64,000 nt of DNA from assembly GCF_000368145.1 (NCBI RefSeq), contig NZ_KB849287.1, positions 1 to 64,000 on the forward strand. The letters are read 5' to 3'. The position numbers and the translations under genes were made by a program. This document shows, piece by piece, positions 40,065-50,576 of this stretch (the first letter of the stretch is position 1; each line of letters opens with the position of its first letter). This DNA is from Acinetobacter guillouiae CIP 63.46. GTDB lineage: Bacteria > Pseudomonadota > Gammaproteobacteria > Pseudomonadales > Moraxellaceae. The notes beneath the pieces are model-generated. The model made no database searches. It had not been told where the DNA came from and saw only the letters and a program-made list of their open reading frames with translations.

Positions 40065-40574
40065 TTAGGCTTTCACTTCAAATGCTGGATGATATTTTAC
40101 CGTTCCTTGTGGAATGCTTTGGTTAAATGTAAGGGCTTGAAAATATTCAGCAGGCACACCTTCAAGGATCAAACGGTCATGAGGCTGAAAGCCAAATTTG
40201 GAATAATAGGCGGGATCTCCAAGCACCACACATCCTGCGGCATTGAATTGTTGTAACTGCTGTAATGCGTGTTGGATTAAAGCTTTGCCAACACCTTGGT
40301 GTTGATATTCTGGTGCAACTGAAATTGGACCTAAGCCATACCAATTTTGTGCGCCAGACGAAATCTCTACAGGTGAAATCGCCACATGCCCAATAATCTG
40401 TCGATCCAATTCAGCAACAATGGAAATGGTTAATTGATTTGCATCCCTGAGTGCATTGACGATCAAGTGTTCAGTATGGTCGGTATGCGCTGCATTTAGA
40501 AAAGCCAGTTGAGTGAGATTGAAAATATTTTCAATATCATCTGCATGTTCGTTGCGTAAGGTTAAATTTAGCAT
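40065..40574 (-). CDS. GNAT-family N-acetyltransferase (YhbS type)
   Basis: 169 aa. Contains the acetyl-CoA-binding block LGPISVAPEYQHQGVGKALIQHAL and the conserved VVLGDPAYYSKFGFQP typical of YhbS-like acetyltransferases. Substrate unknown. It lies 33 bp downstream of comM on the same strand and could be co-transcribed with it. Confidence 0.86.
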   Translation of the reverse strand: MLNLTLRNEHADDIENIFNLTQLAFLNAAHTDHTEHLIVNALRDANQLTISIVAELDRQIIGHVAISPVEISSGAQNWYGLGPISVAPEYQHQGVGKALIQHALQQLQQFNAAGCVVLGDPAYYSKFGFQPHDRLILEGVPAEYFQALTFNQSIPQGTVKYHPAFEVKA

Positions 40575-40607
40575 GTTATTTATCTTCTATACGTCATAGC
40601 TTGGATT

Positions 40608-42095
40608 CTAAGATTGAGTTCCCCGATATGACAAGGCTTCGGTTAAATGGGCACTTTGGATTTGCTCACTTTGAGCTAAATCTGCAATGGTCCTTGAAAC
40701 ACGTAAAATACGATGATATGCCCGAGCAGATAAATTCAAACGTTGTTGTGCCATTTCCAGCATCTGCTTGGATGTTTCATCTAAAATCACATATTTTTCT
40801 AAGTCTTTTGGCGATAAGTTGTGATTTAAATAGCCTTGTCTTTGGATTTGAAAATCGCACGCATCAATCACCCGTTCCCGTACAGTTGCTGAATCTTCGA
40901 CAGGCGTTTGATCCTGTAATTCTTGGGCTTTTAATGGTGGCACATCGATATGTAAATCAATGCGATCCAATAATGGACCTGAAATTCGATTTTGATAGCG
41001 TTTAATTGCTTCAGCCGAACATTGGCAGCGACTGTCTTGGTTAAATGCATAACCACAAGGGCAGGGGTTCATTGCTGCAATCAATTGAAAGTTGGCGGGA
41101 AATGTAATTTGGCGTGATGCTCTAGAAATAACGATTTCTTTAGATTCAAGTGGTTGCCTTAAAACTTCGAGCACTTTTTTGTCAAACTCAGGCAGCTCGT
41201 CTAAAAATAGCACCCCTAAGTGTGCCAGCGTAATTTCTCCGGGTTTTGGATTTGAACCGCCACCGACAAGAGCGATCGCAGACGCGGTATGGTGTGGGGC
41301 GCGAAATGGGCGCTGTCCAAAATGGTGTTTGGTCTTGGCAATTGAATAAATACTGGCAACTTCAAGATTTTCTTGTGGATTTAAGGCTGGCAAAATACTC
41401 GGTAAGCGTGACGCTAACAGGGTTTTACCTGTACCTGGTGGGCCTTTAAATAAAAGGGAATGTCCACCTGCTGCTGAAATTTCTAAAGCGCGTCGTGGGC
41501 GTAATTGCCCTTTGACATCTGCTAAATCAAATTTGTAGGTATTGTCTTGCGGTATTTTTTGCCGAGCAGTTGCATCAATTTTTTGTAGATTTAAGAAATG
41601 CTCACAGACTTGTTTTAAGTGCTGTGCAGCAAATACCTGAAATTCAGGCAATTGCGCTGCTTCAGCAGCATTTTCCTGCGGCAACATCAATTGATGCTTG
41701 GCCATTTGACATGCCATTGCAATGGTTAAGGTCCCTGTAATTGGTCTTAAGTGTCCATCCAGTGCTAATTCACCAATAAACTCAAAATGATCTGTGACAT
41801 TTTCAGGAAGTTGCCCTGTGGCAATCAAGATACCGAGTGCAATGGGCAGATCTAAACGAGAGCCATCTTTGGGAAGATCCGCAGGTGCGAGATTGATGAT
41901 TAAGCGCTTGGTAGGGAATTGATAACCACTATTGATAATGGCAGATCGAACTCGATCCTTACTTTCACGAACTGCTGCTTCAGCTAAGCCAACAATTGTT
42001 AAAGAAGGCAGCCCTGCACTAACATGGACCTCAACTTCAATTAAAGGTGCATGTAGCCCGAGCAAACCTCGGGTATAAATTTTGGCTAAAGACAT
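40608..42095 (-). CDS. comM: YifB/ComM-family Mg-chelatase-like AAA+ ATPase
   Basis: 495 aa, uninterrupted and full length. N-terminal Lon-protease-like fold (SLAKIYTRGLLGLHAPLIEVEVHVSAGLP), Walker A GPPGTGKT at 218-225, Walker B LFLDELPEF, and a zinc-like CPCGY...CQC segment. ComM is a hexameric helicase that extends branch migration during natural transformation. In A. baumannii this gene is the usual insertion point of AbaR resistance islands; here it is empty. A good promoter (TTGCAC-N17-TATAAT) lies just upstream and carries a palindrome. Confidence 0.95.
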   Translation of the reverse strand: MSLAKIYTRGLLGLHAPLIEVEVHVSAGLPSLTIVGLAEAAVRESKDRVRSAIINSGYQFPTKRLIINLAPADLPKDGSRLDLPIALGILIATGQLPENVTDHFEFIGELALDGHLRPITGTLTIAMACQMAKHQLMLPQENAAEAAQLPEFQVFAAQHLKQVCEHFLNLQKIDATARQKIPQDNTYKFDLADVKGQLRPRRALEISAAGGHSLLFKGPPGTGKTLLASRLPSILPALNPQENLEVASIYSIAKTKHHFGQRPFRAPHHTASAIALVGGGSNPKPGEITLAHLGVLFLDELPEFDKKVLEVLRQPLESKEIVISRASRQITFPANFQLIAAMNPCPCGYAFNQDSRCQCSAEAIKRYQNRISGPLLDRIDLHIDVPPLKAQELQDQTPVEDSATVRERVIDACDFQIQRQGYLNHNLSPKDLEKYVILDETSKQMLEMAQQRLNLSARAYHRILRVSRTIADLAQSEQIQSAHLTEALSYRGTQS

Positions 42096-42130
42096 TGTTG
42101 TTTTCCACTTTTGCTTTATTTTTAATCATT

Positions 42131-42160
42131 ATTATATTTTTTGCACCAATAATGTGCAAA
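42131..42160 (-). promoter_or_regulatory. comM promoter with overlapping palindromic operator
   Basis: On the minus strand -35 TTGCAC (42154-42159), 17-bp spacer, -10 TATAAT (42131-42136), 36 bp before the comM ATG. The palindrome TTTGCAC-N7-GTGCAAA (42140-42160) covers the -35 and spacer; its 17-bp core TGCACCAATAATGTGCA resembles an NtrC site. Binding here would most simply repress comM. Confidence 0.65.
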
Positions 42161-42166
42161 TTTGGT

Positions 42167-42394
42167 TTATTTTTTATCCTGAATCAGCACCTCAAGTGCT
42201 TTGACCTGTTCTTGTAAATCGGTCAAACGTAAATTGGCATTATTTAGTGCAGTCTTTTGACGTTCAATTTCGTCTTTTGAAACGATATCCATTTTAGAAA
42301 TGGCTTCATTCAGCAAGGCGCGTAAATTATGTTCTATGTCTTTTTTAGGCTGATCAACCTGTTCCAAAATTGCTTGTAATAATGTTTCAATCAT
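42167..42394 (-). CDS. ubiK: Ubiquinone biosynthesis accessory factor UbiK
   Basis: 75 aa, the standard size. One amphipathic N-terminal segment (MIETLLQAILEQVDQP) and a C-terminal coiled coil (ERQKTALNNANLRLTDLQEQVKALE) match the BMFP/YqiC family, which binds UbiJ in the aerobic ubiquinone-8 assembly complex. Upstream of comM on the same strand and divergent from glnK. Confidence 0.88.
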   Translation of the reverse strand: MIETLLQAILEQVDQPKKDIEHNLRALLNEAISKMDIVSKDEIERQKTALNNANLRLTDLQEQVKALEVLIQDKK

Positions 42395-43024
<630 letters not shown>

Positions 43025-43091
43025 TTTGGCACGAAGATTGCTGGTTATGTATATCAATACATAACTCACAAAATTAGGTTGGGGGATACGA

Positions 43092-44486
43092 ATGAAAAAA
43101 ATGCTATTAGCGCTCAGCCTGTCTGGCGCACTTCTTGGCGGATCAGTTGCGTGGGCAGAAGAAAACGTAGCTGAGCCTGCATCTACAGCTGTTGCAACGG
43201 CAAGTGATGTGACTGCCGATACATCGGCAACCGTTGCGCCTGAAACGGTGACTGCCGCAGCTGCTCCAGCAGAGGCAGAAAAACCAACTTTAAATACAGG
43301 TGATACAGCGTGGATTCTTGTATCCACAGCACTTGTATTGCTGATGACAATTCCCGGTTTAGCATTGTTCTACGGCGGTATGGTTCGTAAGAAAAATGTG
43401 CTTGCCACCATGGCGCAAAGCTTTACTGCCGCAGCAGTGGTCAGCATCGTATGGGTGGTCATTGGTTATTCACTTGCATTTGGTTCTGGTAACGCTTTTA
43501 TTGGTGGTTTCGATAAAATCATGTTATCTGGAATTACAACAGATGCGCTGAGTGGCACAATTCCAGAAATTCTTTTCGTTATTTTCCAAATGACTTTTGC
43601 GATTATTACCGTTGCCATTATCAGTGGTTCTGTGGCTGATCGTATGAAATTCAGTGCTTGGATCACATTCATTACGATTTGGGTCATTATTGTTTATGCA
43701 CCGATTGCACACTGGGTATGGGGTGGTGGCTGGTTAATGAATGATGGCGCGCTTGATTTTGCTGGTGGTACTGTTGTTCATATTAACTCGGGTGTTGCCG
43801 GTCTAGTTGCTGCGTATTTACTGGGTAAACGTATGGGCTTAGGCAAAGAATCTATGGCACCACATAACTTAACTTTAACTGTATTGGGTGCAAGCTTGGT
43901 ATGGGTCGGTTGGTTTGGTTTCAATGGTGGTTCTGCTTTAGGTGCAAATGGTTCAGCAGCGTATGCTTTGGTCACAACTCAAATCGCAGCCGCAGCGGCA
44001 GCAATTGCTTGGTTAGTGGTTGAAAAAATTGTTCGTGGTAAAGGTTCAGTATTGGGTGCAGCATCGGGTGCAGTTGCTGGTCTGGTTGTGATTACGCCAG
44101 CAGCAGGTTTTGTGACGGTAAGTGGTGCGTTGATCATGGGCTTAATCGGTGGTGTAGTGTGCTTCTGGGGAATCTCTGGTCTTAAACGTATCCTTAAAGC
44201 AGATGACTCATTGGATGCATTTGGTTTACACGGTGTAGGCGGTATTGTTGGTGCGATTTTAACAGCTGTATTTGCCAGTTCATTCATTATGGGCGACAAA
44301 GCACCGACAGATGTTATGCATCAATTATGGGTACAAGTTGAAGGTGTGTTAGCAACAATCGCATACTCAGCAGTTGTGACCTTTATCCTACTTAAAATTA
44401 TCGATGTTGTGATTGGGATCCGTGTTGAATCTGATGATGAGCGTATGGGTCTCGATTTAAGCCAACATGGCGAACGTATCGAATAA
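43092..44486 (+). CDS. amtB: Ammonium transporter
   Basis: 464 aa. A signal peptide is followed by an Ala/Glu/Pro/Thr-rich linker of about 45 residues not found in E. coli AmtB, then 11 membrane helices beginning GDTAWILVSTALVLLMTIPGLALFYGGMVRKKNVL. Conserved DFAGGTVVHINSG and FGLHGVGGIVGA provide the twin pore histidines. It takes up ammonium and is regulated by GlnK. Co-transcribed with glnK; a terminator follows. Confidence 0.96.
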   Translation: MKKMLLALSLSGALLGGSVAWAEENVAEPASTAVATASDVTADTSATVAPETVTAAAAPAEAEKPTLNTGDTAWILVSTALVLLMTIPGLALFYGGMVRKKNVLATMAQSFTAAAVVSIVWVVIGYSLAFGSGNAFIGGFDKIMLSGITTDALSGTIPEILFVIFQMTFAIITVAIISGSVADRMKFSAWITFITIWVIIVYAPIAHWVWGGGWLMNDGALDFAGGTVVHINSGVAGLVAAYLLGKRMGLGKESMAPHNLTLTVLGASLVWVGWFGFNGGSALGANGSAAYALVTTQIAAAAAAIAWLVVEKIVRGKGSVLGAASGAVAGLVVITPAAGFVTVSGALIMGLIGGVVCFWGISGLKRILKADDSLDAFGLHGVGGIVGAILTAVFASSFIMGDKAPTDVMHQLWVQVEGVLATIAYSAVVTFILLKIIDVVIGIRVESDDERMGLDLSQHGERIE

Positions 44487-44520
44487 TCAATCTAATTAGA
44501 ATAATAACTATATATAGTAT

Positions 44521-44548
44521 AAAACAGTCCGTAAGGGCTGTTTTTTTT
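44521..44548 (+). terminator. glnK-amtB terminator
   Basis: AAAACAGTCC-GTAA-GGGCTGTTTT followed by more T's. Confidence 0.9.
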
Positions 44549-44630
44549 CCATATCTTGCGAAAGGCTCAACAAAATCAGGTTTTTTTGCTACACTAGCTG
44601 AAATCATGAATTTTGTTCAATAAAACCACT

Positions 44631-45095
44631 ATGCATTGTCCATTTTGCAACGCTGCAGATAGTAAAGTAATCGACTCTCGTTTGGCCGCTGAAGGTAGCC
44701 AGATTCGTCGACGTCGTGAATGTATCAGTTGTGGCGAACGTTTTACGACATTTGAGAGTTATGAAGTGGTCATGCCACGCGTGACCAAGTCAGATGGTAA
44801 AAATGAACCGTTTGACGAAGCAAAATTACGACGCTCTTTAATGCACGCCTTACAAAAAAGACCCGTGACTCAAGAACAGATTGAAACCGTCATTAGTGAT
44901 ATTCAATTGCAAATTCGCCGCCTCGGTGAACGTGATGTACGTTCACGCACCATTGGTGAAATTGTCATGAAATCTTTGTTTGCATTGGATCATGTGGCTT
45001 ATGTGCGTTTTGCGTCGGTGTATCAGGATTTCCAAGATATTGATGCGTTTCGTCATCAAATTGAACAAATGCAAGATCGTGGGCAAGACCACTAA
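44631..45095 (+). CDS. nrdR: Transcriptional repressor of ribonucleotide reductase genes
   Basis: 154 aa. N-terminal zinc ribbon CPFC...CISCGERF, then an ATP-cone ([20 protein letters not shown]...). NrdR binds NrdR boxes upstream of nrd operons according to the ATP/dATP state. The start is the ATG at 44631 (MHCPFC), as in all relatives. It is followed 33 bp later by ribD, the usual gammaproteobacterial order. Confidence 0.96.
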   Translation: MHCPFCNAADSKVIDSRLAAEGSQIRRRRECISCGERFTTFESYEVVMPRVTKSDGKNEPFDEAKLRRSLMHALQKRPVTQEQIETVISDIQLQIRRLGERDVRSRTIGEIVMKSLFALDHVAYVRFASVYQDFQDIDAFRHQIEQMQDRGQDH

Positions 45096-45128
45096 TTTTA
45101 TTTTTGAACGTTATTGATTAGGAATTTT

Positions 45129-46241
45129 ATGTCTGAGTTTGATTCAAATTCTAAACCCGAAGATTATGTCAACATAGATCAGGTTTGGATGCAGAAAGCA
45201 ATTGAGCTCGCGAAGCTTGGACAATATTCCACACGACCAAACCCGAACGTCGGTTGTGTCATTGTAAAAGATGGGCAATGGGTGGGAGAGGGTTTTCATC
45301 CTAGAGCTGGTCAGCCACACGCCGAAGTTTTTGCCATGCGTCAAGCAGGCGAGTCTGCCAAGGGCGCAACCGCGTATGTCACTTTGGAACCTTGTGCGCA
45401 TTATGGCCGTACACCACCTTGTGCTAAAGGCTTGGTTGAAGCGGGTGTCAGCAAAGTTGTTATTGCATGTGCTGATCCAAATCCTTTGGTGGCGGGAAAA
45501 GGCGTGGATATTTTACGCCAGGCAGGGATTGAGGTTGAAACAGGGGTTTGTGAGCAACAAGCGGCTCAACTCAATCAAGGCTTTTTAAAAGCAATGGCAA
45601 CGGGTGTGCCTTATGTGCGGTTAAAGGTTGCGTCAAGTTTAGATGGCCGTACAGCAATGGCGTCTGGTGAGTCTAAATGGATCACTGGGGCTGAATCACG
45701 TCAAGATGTTCAGCATTGGCGGGCTATTTCAGGTGCAGTGATTACCGGGATCGATACCATTTTGGCAGATGACCCTCAATTAAATGTGCGTTCATTGGGT
45801 GATATTGATATTGCAACGATTGTCCAGCCTAAGCGGGTGATTTTAGACCGACAAGGGCGTTTGCCACTCAATGCTCAAATTCTTAGCGCGCCTGAAACAG
45901 TGATGGTCATGGGACCATTTCGTCAAGAACTTGCCAAGCTGGGCGTGGTACAATTAGAAGTACAATCTTTAAAAGATTTGCTTACGACTTTAAAAGATTT
46001 CCAAATTTACGATGTGTTGGTTGAAGCAGGTGCGACATTATCCACTGCATTTTTGCAGGAAAAACTGGTGGATGAATTAATCAGTTATGTTGCGCCAACC
46101 TTTTTAGGACAATCAGCACGTGCCATGTTCAATGCCGAATTTGAAACGATGGCACAACAATTACGTTTTAAGTTACAAGATGTTCATCAGTTTGGTGATG
46201 ACATTCGCTTAAGACTTATCCCTTCACAAGAGTCAGTATGA
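45129..46241 (+). CDS. ribD: Bifunctional riboflavin deaminase/reductase
   Basis: 370 aa. N-terminal cytidine-deaminase-like domain with zinc ligands PHAEVFA and PCAHYGRTPPC, and a C-terminal reductase beginning YVRLKVASSLDGRTAMASGESKWITG. It carries out two steps from the GTP-derived pyrimidine to 5-amino-6-ribitylaminouracil phosphate. The ATG at 45129 has AGGA upstream. The stop codon overlaps the next start (ATGA). Confidence 0.95.
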   Translation: MSEFDSNSKPEDYVNIDQVWMQKAIELAKLGQYSTRPNPNVGCVIVKDGQWVGEGFHPRAGQPHAEVFAMRQAGESAKGATAYVTLEPCAHYGRTPPCAKGLVEAGVSKVVIACADPNPLVAGKGVDILRQAGIEVETGVCEQQAAQLNQGFLKAMATGVPYVRLKVASSLDGRTAMASGESKWITGAESRQDVQHWRAISGAVITGIDTILADDPQLNVRSLGDIDIATIVQPKRVILDRQGRLPLNAQILSAPETVMVMGPFRQELAKLGVVQLEVQSLKDLLTTLKDFQIYDVLVEAGATLSTAFLQEKLVDELISYVAPTFLGQSARAMFNAEFETMAQQLRFKLQDVHQFGDDIRLRLIPSQESV

Positions 46242-47542
46242 ATCCAGAGTCAACATCATCGGTTTACCATAAACGTCGTCATGCTGCGCGTACAACAGAT
46301 GAATATCTTTTTCATCAGTTGGTTCCCTATCTGGGAAACAAACGTCGTTTGTTGCATCTGATTCTTGAAGCGCTTGAAATCACAGGTACTTTGAATCCTA
46401 AGGGTAAACGCGCCCCGATTTTTGCCGATTTTTTTGCAGGCAGTGGGGTGGTTTCACGTTTAGCACGTCAAAATGGCTATCGGGTGATTGCCAATGATTG
46501 GGAACCGTATAGCCATGCATTAAATCATGCCATTTTGGCATGCACAGATGCACCTGCATTTAAAGAATTGGGTGGGTATCAAAAAGCCATCGATTATTTA
46601 AACCGTTTACCTGAAGTGAAAGGATGGGTTACGCATAACCTTTGTCCGCGGAATGATGAAATTTATGACCCAGCACGAGACCGTTTATTTTTTAAACGCC
46701 GTAATGGGATGCGTATAGATGCAATTCGTCAGCAAATTGCCACTTGGCAAGCACAGGGTGCAATTGACGATGTAGAAATGAGTGCCTTATTGGCACCTTT
46801 GCTCTATTCAGCAAGTTTTGTCAGTAATACCAGCGGTGTATTTAAAAGCTTCCATCATGGTTGGGGCGGTAAGACCCAAACTGCGTTGGAACGGATTGAG
46901 TCGTTATTGTGGCTTACACCGAGTCGCTTTAGTGAAGTCGGGCAAAATAAGCAGAAAACACCGATGGCAGAAGTGTGGTGTGTAGATGCACAGCACTTGG
47001 CAAATCAAATGAGTGGTTTTGAAGTCGATGTGGCTTATCTAGATCCACCGTATAACCAACATGCCTATAGTAGTAATTATCATGTACTCAACTCGCTAAC
47101 ACTGTGGGATCAAGTTGATTTACCGACACCAGATACCAAAGGTTTTAAAAGTGGGATTGACCGTGCATGGCGTAAAGAACGCCCAAGTCCTTATAATTCT
47201 TCTAAGCATGCACAAGAAGCTTATGAGAATTTGTTGGAAACGATTAATGCGCGTTATATTCTCACCAGTTACTCAACCGATGGAAATATTGAGGCCAAAG
47301 ACTTATTGGCGGCCAATCTGAAACGTGGCAAAGTCACCTTATTGACTCAGGATGTGCCTCGTTATCGTGTCAGTAAACAGCGTCAGTCTGAACGCGCACG
47401 TGTGCTTGAGTTTATTGTAATCACCGATACCCATGCTAAGTCTGGACCACCATTGCGTCAGCTGTTGGGTCAACTCTATCATTTTGCAGAATTGGGTGGT
47501 GTGGATACCTCAGGTGTAAGTACGCAACTGGCCTTATGGTAA
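46238..47542 (+). CDS. aamA: Orphan D12-class adenine-N6 DNA methyltransferase (AamA-like)
   Basis: 434 aa. Motif I FADFFAGSGVVSRLA (residue ~65) and motif IV DPPYNQHAY (residue ~270) identify an N6-adenine methyltransferase of the D12/Dam-like type. No restriction enzyme lies nearby, so it is solitary. Its start overlaps the ribD stop by 4 bp and ribE follows 92 bp later, so it is embedded in the riboflavin operon; A. baumannii has the same kind of gene (named AamA, from memory) at this place. The recognition sequence cannot be read from the protein. Confidence 0.85.
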   Translation: MNPESTSSVYHKRRHAARTTDEYLFHQLVPYLGNKRRLLHLILEALEITGTLNPKGKRAPIFADFFAGSGVVSRLARQNGYRVIANDWEPYSHALNHAILACTDAPAFKELGGYQKAIDYLNRLPEVKGWVTHNLCPRNDEIYDPARDRLFFKRRNGMRIDAIRQQIATWQAQGAIDDVEMSALLAPLLYSASFVSNTSGVFKSFHHGWGGKTQTALERIESLLWLTPSRFSEVGQNKQKTPMAEVWCVDAQHLANQMSGFEVDVAYLDPPYNQHAYSSNYHVLNSLTLWDQVDLPTPDTKGFKSGIDRAWRKERPSPYNSSKHAQEAYENLLETINARYILTSYSTDGNIEAKDLLAANLKRGKVTLLTQDVPRYRVSKQRQSERARVLEFIVITDTHAKSGPPLRQLLGQLYHFAELGGVDTSGVSTQLALW

Positions 47543-47633
47543 GAATGCACCTTTGCCTTTAAAATATGGGCAAATGCAAAATAAACACGATTGAACTTCA
47601 TCAGTTCCTCTCACTGCAGCAGTAGGTAGAATT

Positions 47634-48293
47634 ATGTTCACAGGTATCATTGAAAGTTTGGGTAAAGTCGAAAGTTTACAAAATGTAGGCGGTGATGTGC
47701 GCTTACGTATTCAGACAGACTTGGATATGTCTGATGTACATTTGGGCGACTCTATTGCAACCAATGGGATTTGTTTAACTGTGATCGATTGGGGTGAAAA
47801 CTGGTACGCTGCTGATGTGTCCCGTGAAAGCTTAAATCGTTCGACTTTAGCAAGTTGGAAAGCGGGGCAGGCGGTCAATGTAGAAAAAGCAATGTTGCCA
47901 ACAACACGCTTCGGTGGACATATCGTTAGTGGACATGTCGATGCTGTGGGTGAAATCACCGTAGTGCGTTCAGATGCTCGCTCACTGTATTTCGAAGTCA
48001 CTGCACCTGTTGAAATTGCTAAATATTTGGCTGAAAAAGGTTCTGTGACTGTAGATGGAATTAGCCTCACCATCAATCATTTACGTGGAAATATCTTAAG
48101 TTTAAATTTAATTCCACATACTGCTGAACGGACCAATATTGGAACGTGGAAAGTGGGCTCTCAAGTGAATTTAGAAGTCGATGTATTGGCACGTTATATA
48201 GAAAGATTGTTACTTGGTGATAAAGCTGCTGAGCCAAAAGCAGAGTCTAAACTCAGTATGGAATTTCTGGCAGCCAATGGTTTTTTAAAATAA
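47634..48293 (+). CDS. ribE: Riboflavin synthase
   Basis: 219 aa. Two tandem lumazine-binding repeats: MFTGIIESLGKVESL...GDSIATNGICLTV and GGHIVSGHVDAVGEI...GSVTVDGISLTI. It converts two molecules of 6,7-dimethyl-8-ribityllumazine to riboflavin. Third rib-linked gene of the nrdR-ribD-methylase-ribE run. No FMN riboswitch lies upstream. Confidence 0.95.
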   Translation: MFTGIIESLGKVESLQNVGGDVRLRIQTDLDMSDVHLGDSIATNGICLTVIDWGENWYAADVSRESLNRSTLASWKAGQAVNVEKAMLPTTRFGGHIVSGHVDAVGEITVVRSDARSLYFEVTAPVEIAKYLAEKGSVTVDGISLTINHLRGNILSLNLIPHTAERTNIGTWKVGSQVNLEVDVLARYIERLLLGDKAAEPKAESKLSMEFLAANGFLK

Positions 48294-48312
48294 ATAAAAA
48301 CCAAAACCGATT

Positions 48313-48342
48313 AAAAAAAGCCTAATTTATTTAGGCCTTTTA
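48313..48342 (+). terminator. Terminator after ribE
   Basis: AAAAAGCCTAA / TTAGGC-C-TTTT hairpin with a one-base bulge. Confidence 0.75.
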
Positions 48343-48402
48343 ATATATACATGATTAAATTAGGCTAATATATCGTGAATTCTTCTGTAAGAGAGTTGAG
48401 TA

Positions 48403-48948
48403 TTGCTTGAATTTTTATTGCATTTAGAACAATTATTGCCCACTTTTTTAGAAAATTACGGGCTGTGGATTTATGCCATTTTGTTTCTAATCATTTTTGC
48501 AGAAACTGGCTCAGTCTTTATGTTTTTTCTCCCTGGCGATAGTTTATTGATCGCTGTCGGTGCTTTATGTTCTACCGCTGAATCTGTGCATTTGCACTAT
48601 ATGGGTGTGTTGCTGATTATTGCTTCAATTTTGGGGTATATGGTGAACTATTATACGGGACGTGCGCTGGGTTTTAAGTTTTTCCACGCGCATTCACGTT
48701 GGTTTAAGCCTGAATATATTAAAAAGACCAACCATTATTTTGAAAAGCATGGTGGAAAAACCATTCTGGTTGCCCGTTTTGTGCCTTTTGTTCGTTCTTT
48801 TGCTCCTTTTGCAGCGGGTGCAGGGCATATGAAAATGCCTGTATTCATGTTGTATAACATTTTAGGCGGATGGATTTGGATTGCGCTGTTACTTGGTGCG
48901 GGTTATGGCGCGGGTAATTTATTATCTTTACTGCTCGATTCATTTTAA
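48403..48948 (+). CDS. DedA-family membrane protein
   Basis: 181 aa. Signature LVARFVPFVRSFAPFAAGAGHM and the upstream FAETGSVFMFFLPGDSLLIAVGAL with conserved Glu are those of DedA/SNARE-associated proteins, now known to include undecaprenyl-phosphate and phospholipid flippases. TTG start with a GAGAGTTGAG purine-rich stretch upstream; no ATG fits the conserved N-terminus. Substrate not determined. Confidence 0.87.
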   Translation: MLEFLLHLEQLLPTFLENYGLWIYAILFLIIFAETGSVFMFFLPGDSLLIAVGALCSTAESVHLHYMGVLLIIASILGYMVNYYTGRALGFKFFHAHSRWFKPEYIKKTNHYFEKHGGKTILVARFVPFVRSFAPFAAGAGHMKMPVFMLYNILGGWIWIALLLGAGYGAGNLLSLLLDSF

Positions 48949-48977
48949 TCAGATTCAAACAGTCATAAACTGCCCCG

Positions 48978-49020
48978 ATGAATAAGCCGAATGCTGATCC
49001 TCAACATTCGGCTTATTCAT
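48978..49020. repeat. 16-bp perfect inverted repeat after dedA
   Basis: ATGAATAAGCCGAATG and its complement around an 11-nt loop. No T-run on either side, so perhaps an RNA stabilising or a factor-assisted terminator hairpin. Confidence 0.8.
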
Positions 49021-49201
49021 ATTGAGAATAGAATAAAAACGCGAGTGGTTTTATTTAAGAAATCAGCTGTATTTATTAAAATAATCTGCTGCTATTTTTA
49101 CGCACTGACACAAAAAAATATCCAGAAAGTGCAAACAGAAAAAGCTTTCAAATCGCCAAAGTGCTAACATTTTGCAAGTTTTAAAATCTTAATGCTGGTG
49201 A

Positions 49202-50554
<1,353 letters not shown>

Positions 50555-50576
50555 AAAGAATCATAAGGAAATAAGT

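Noticed and set aside
40608-42095. AbaR-like island or other disruption in comM
   Set aside because: The reading frame is continuous, with all motifs.
47543-47633. Possible FMN riboswitch before ribE
   Set aside because: The 90-bp gap is too short and none of the conserved RFN-element blocks is present.
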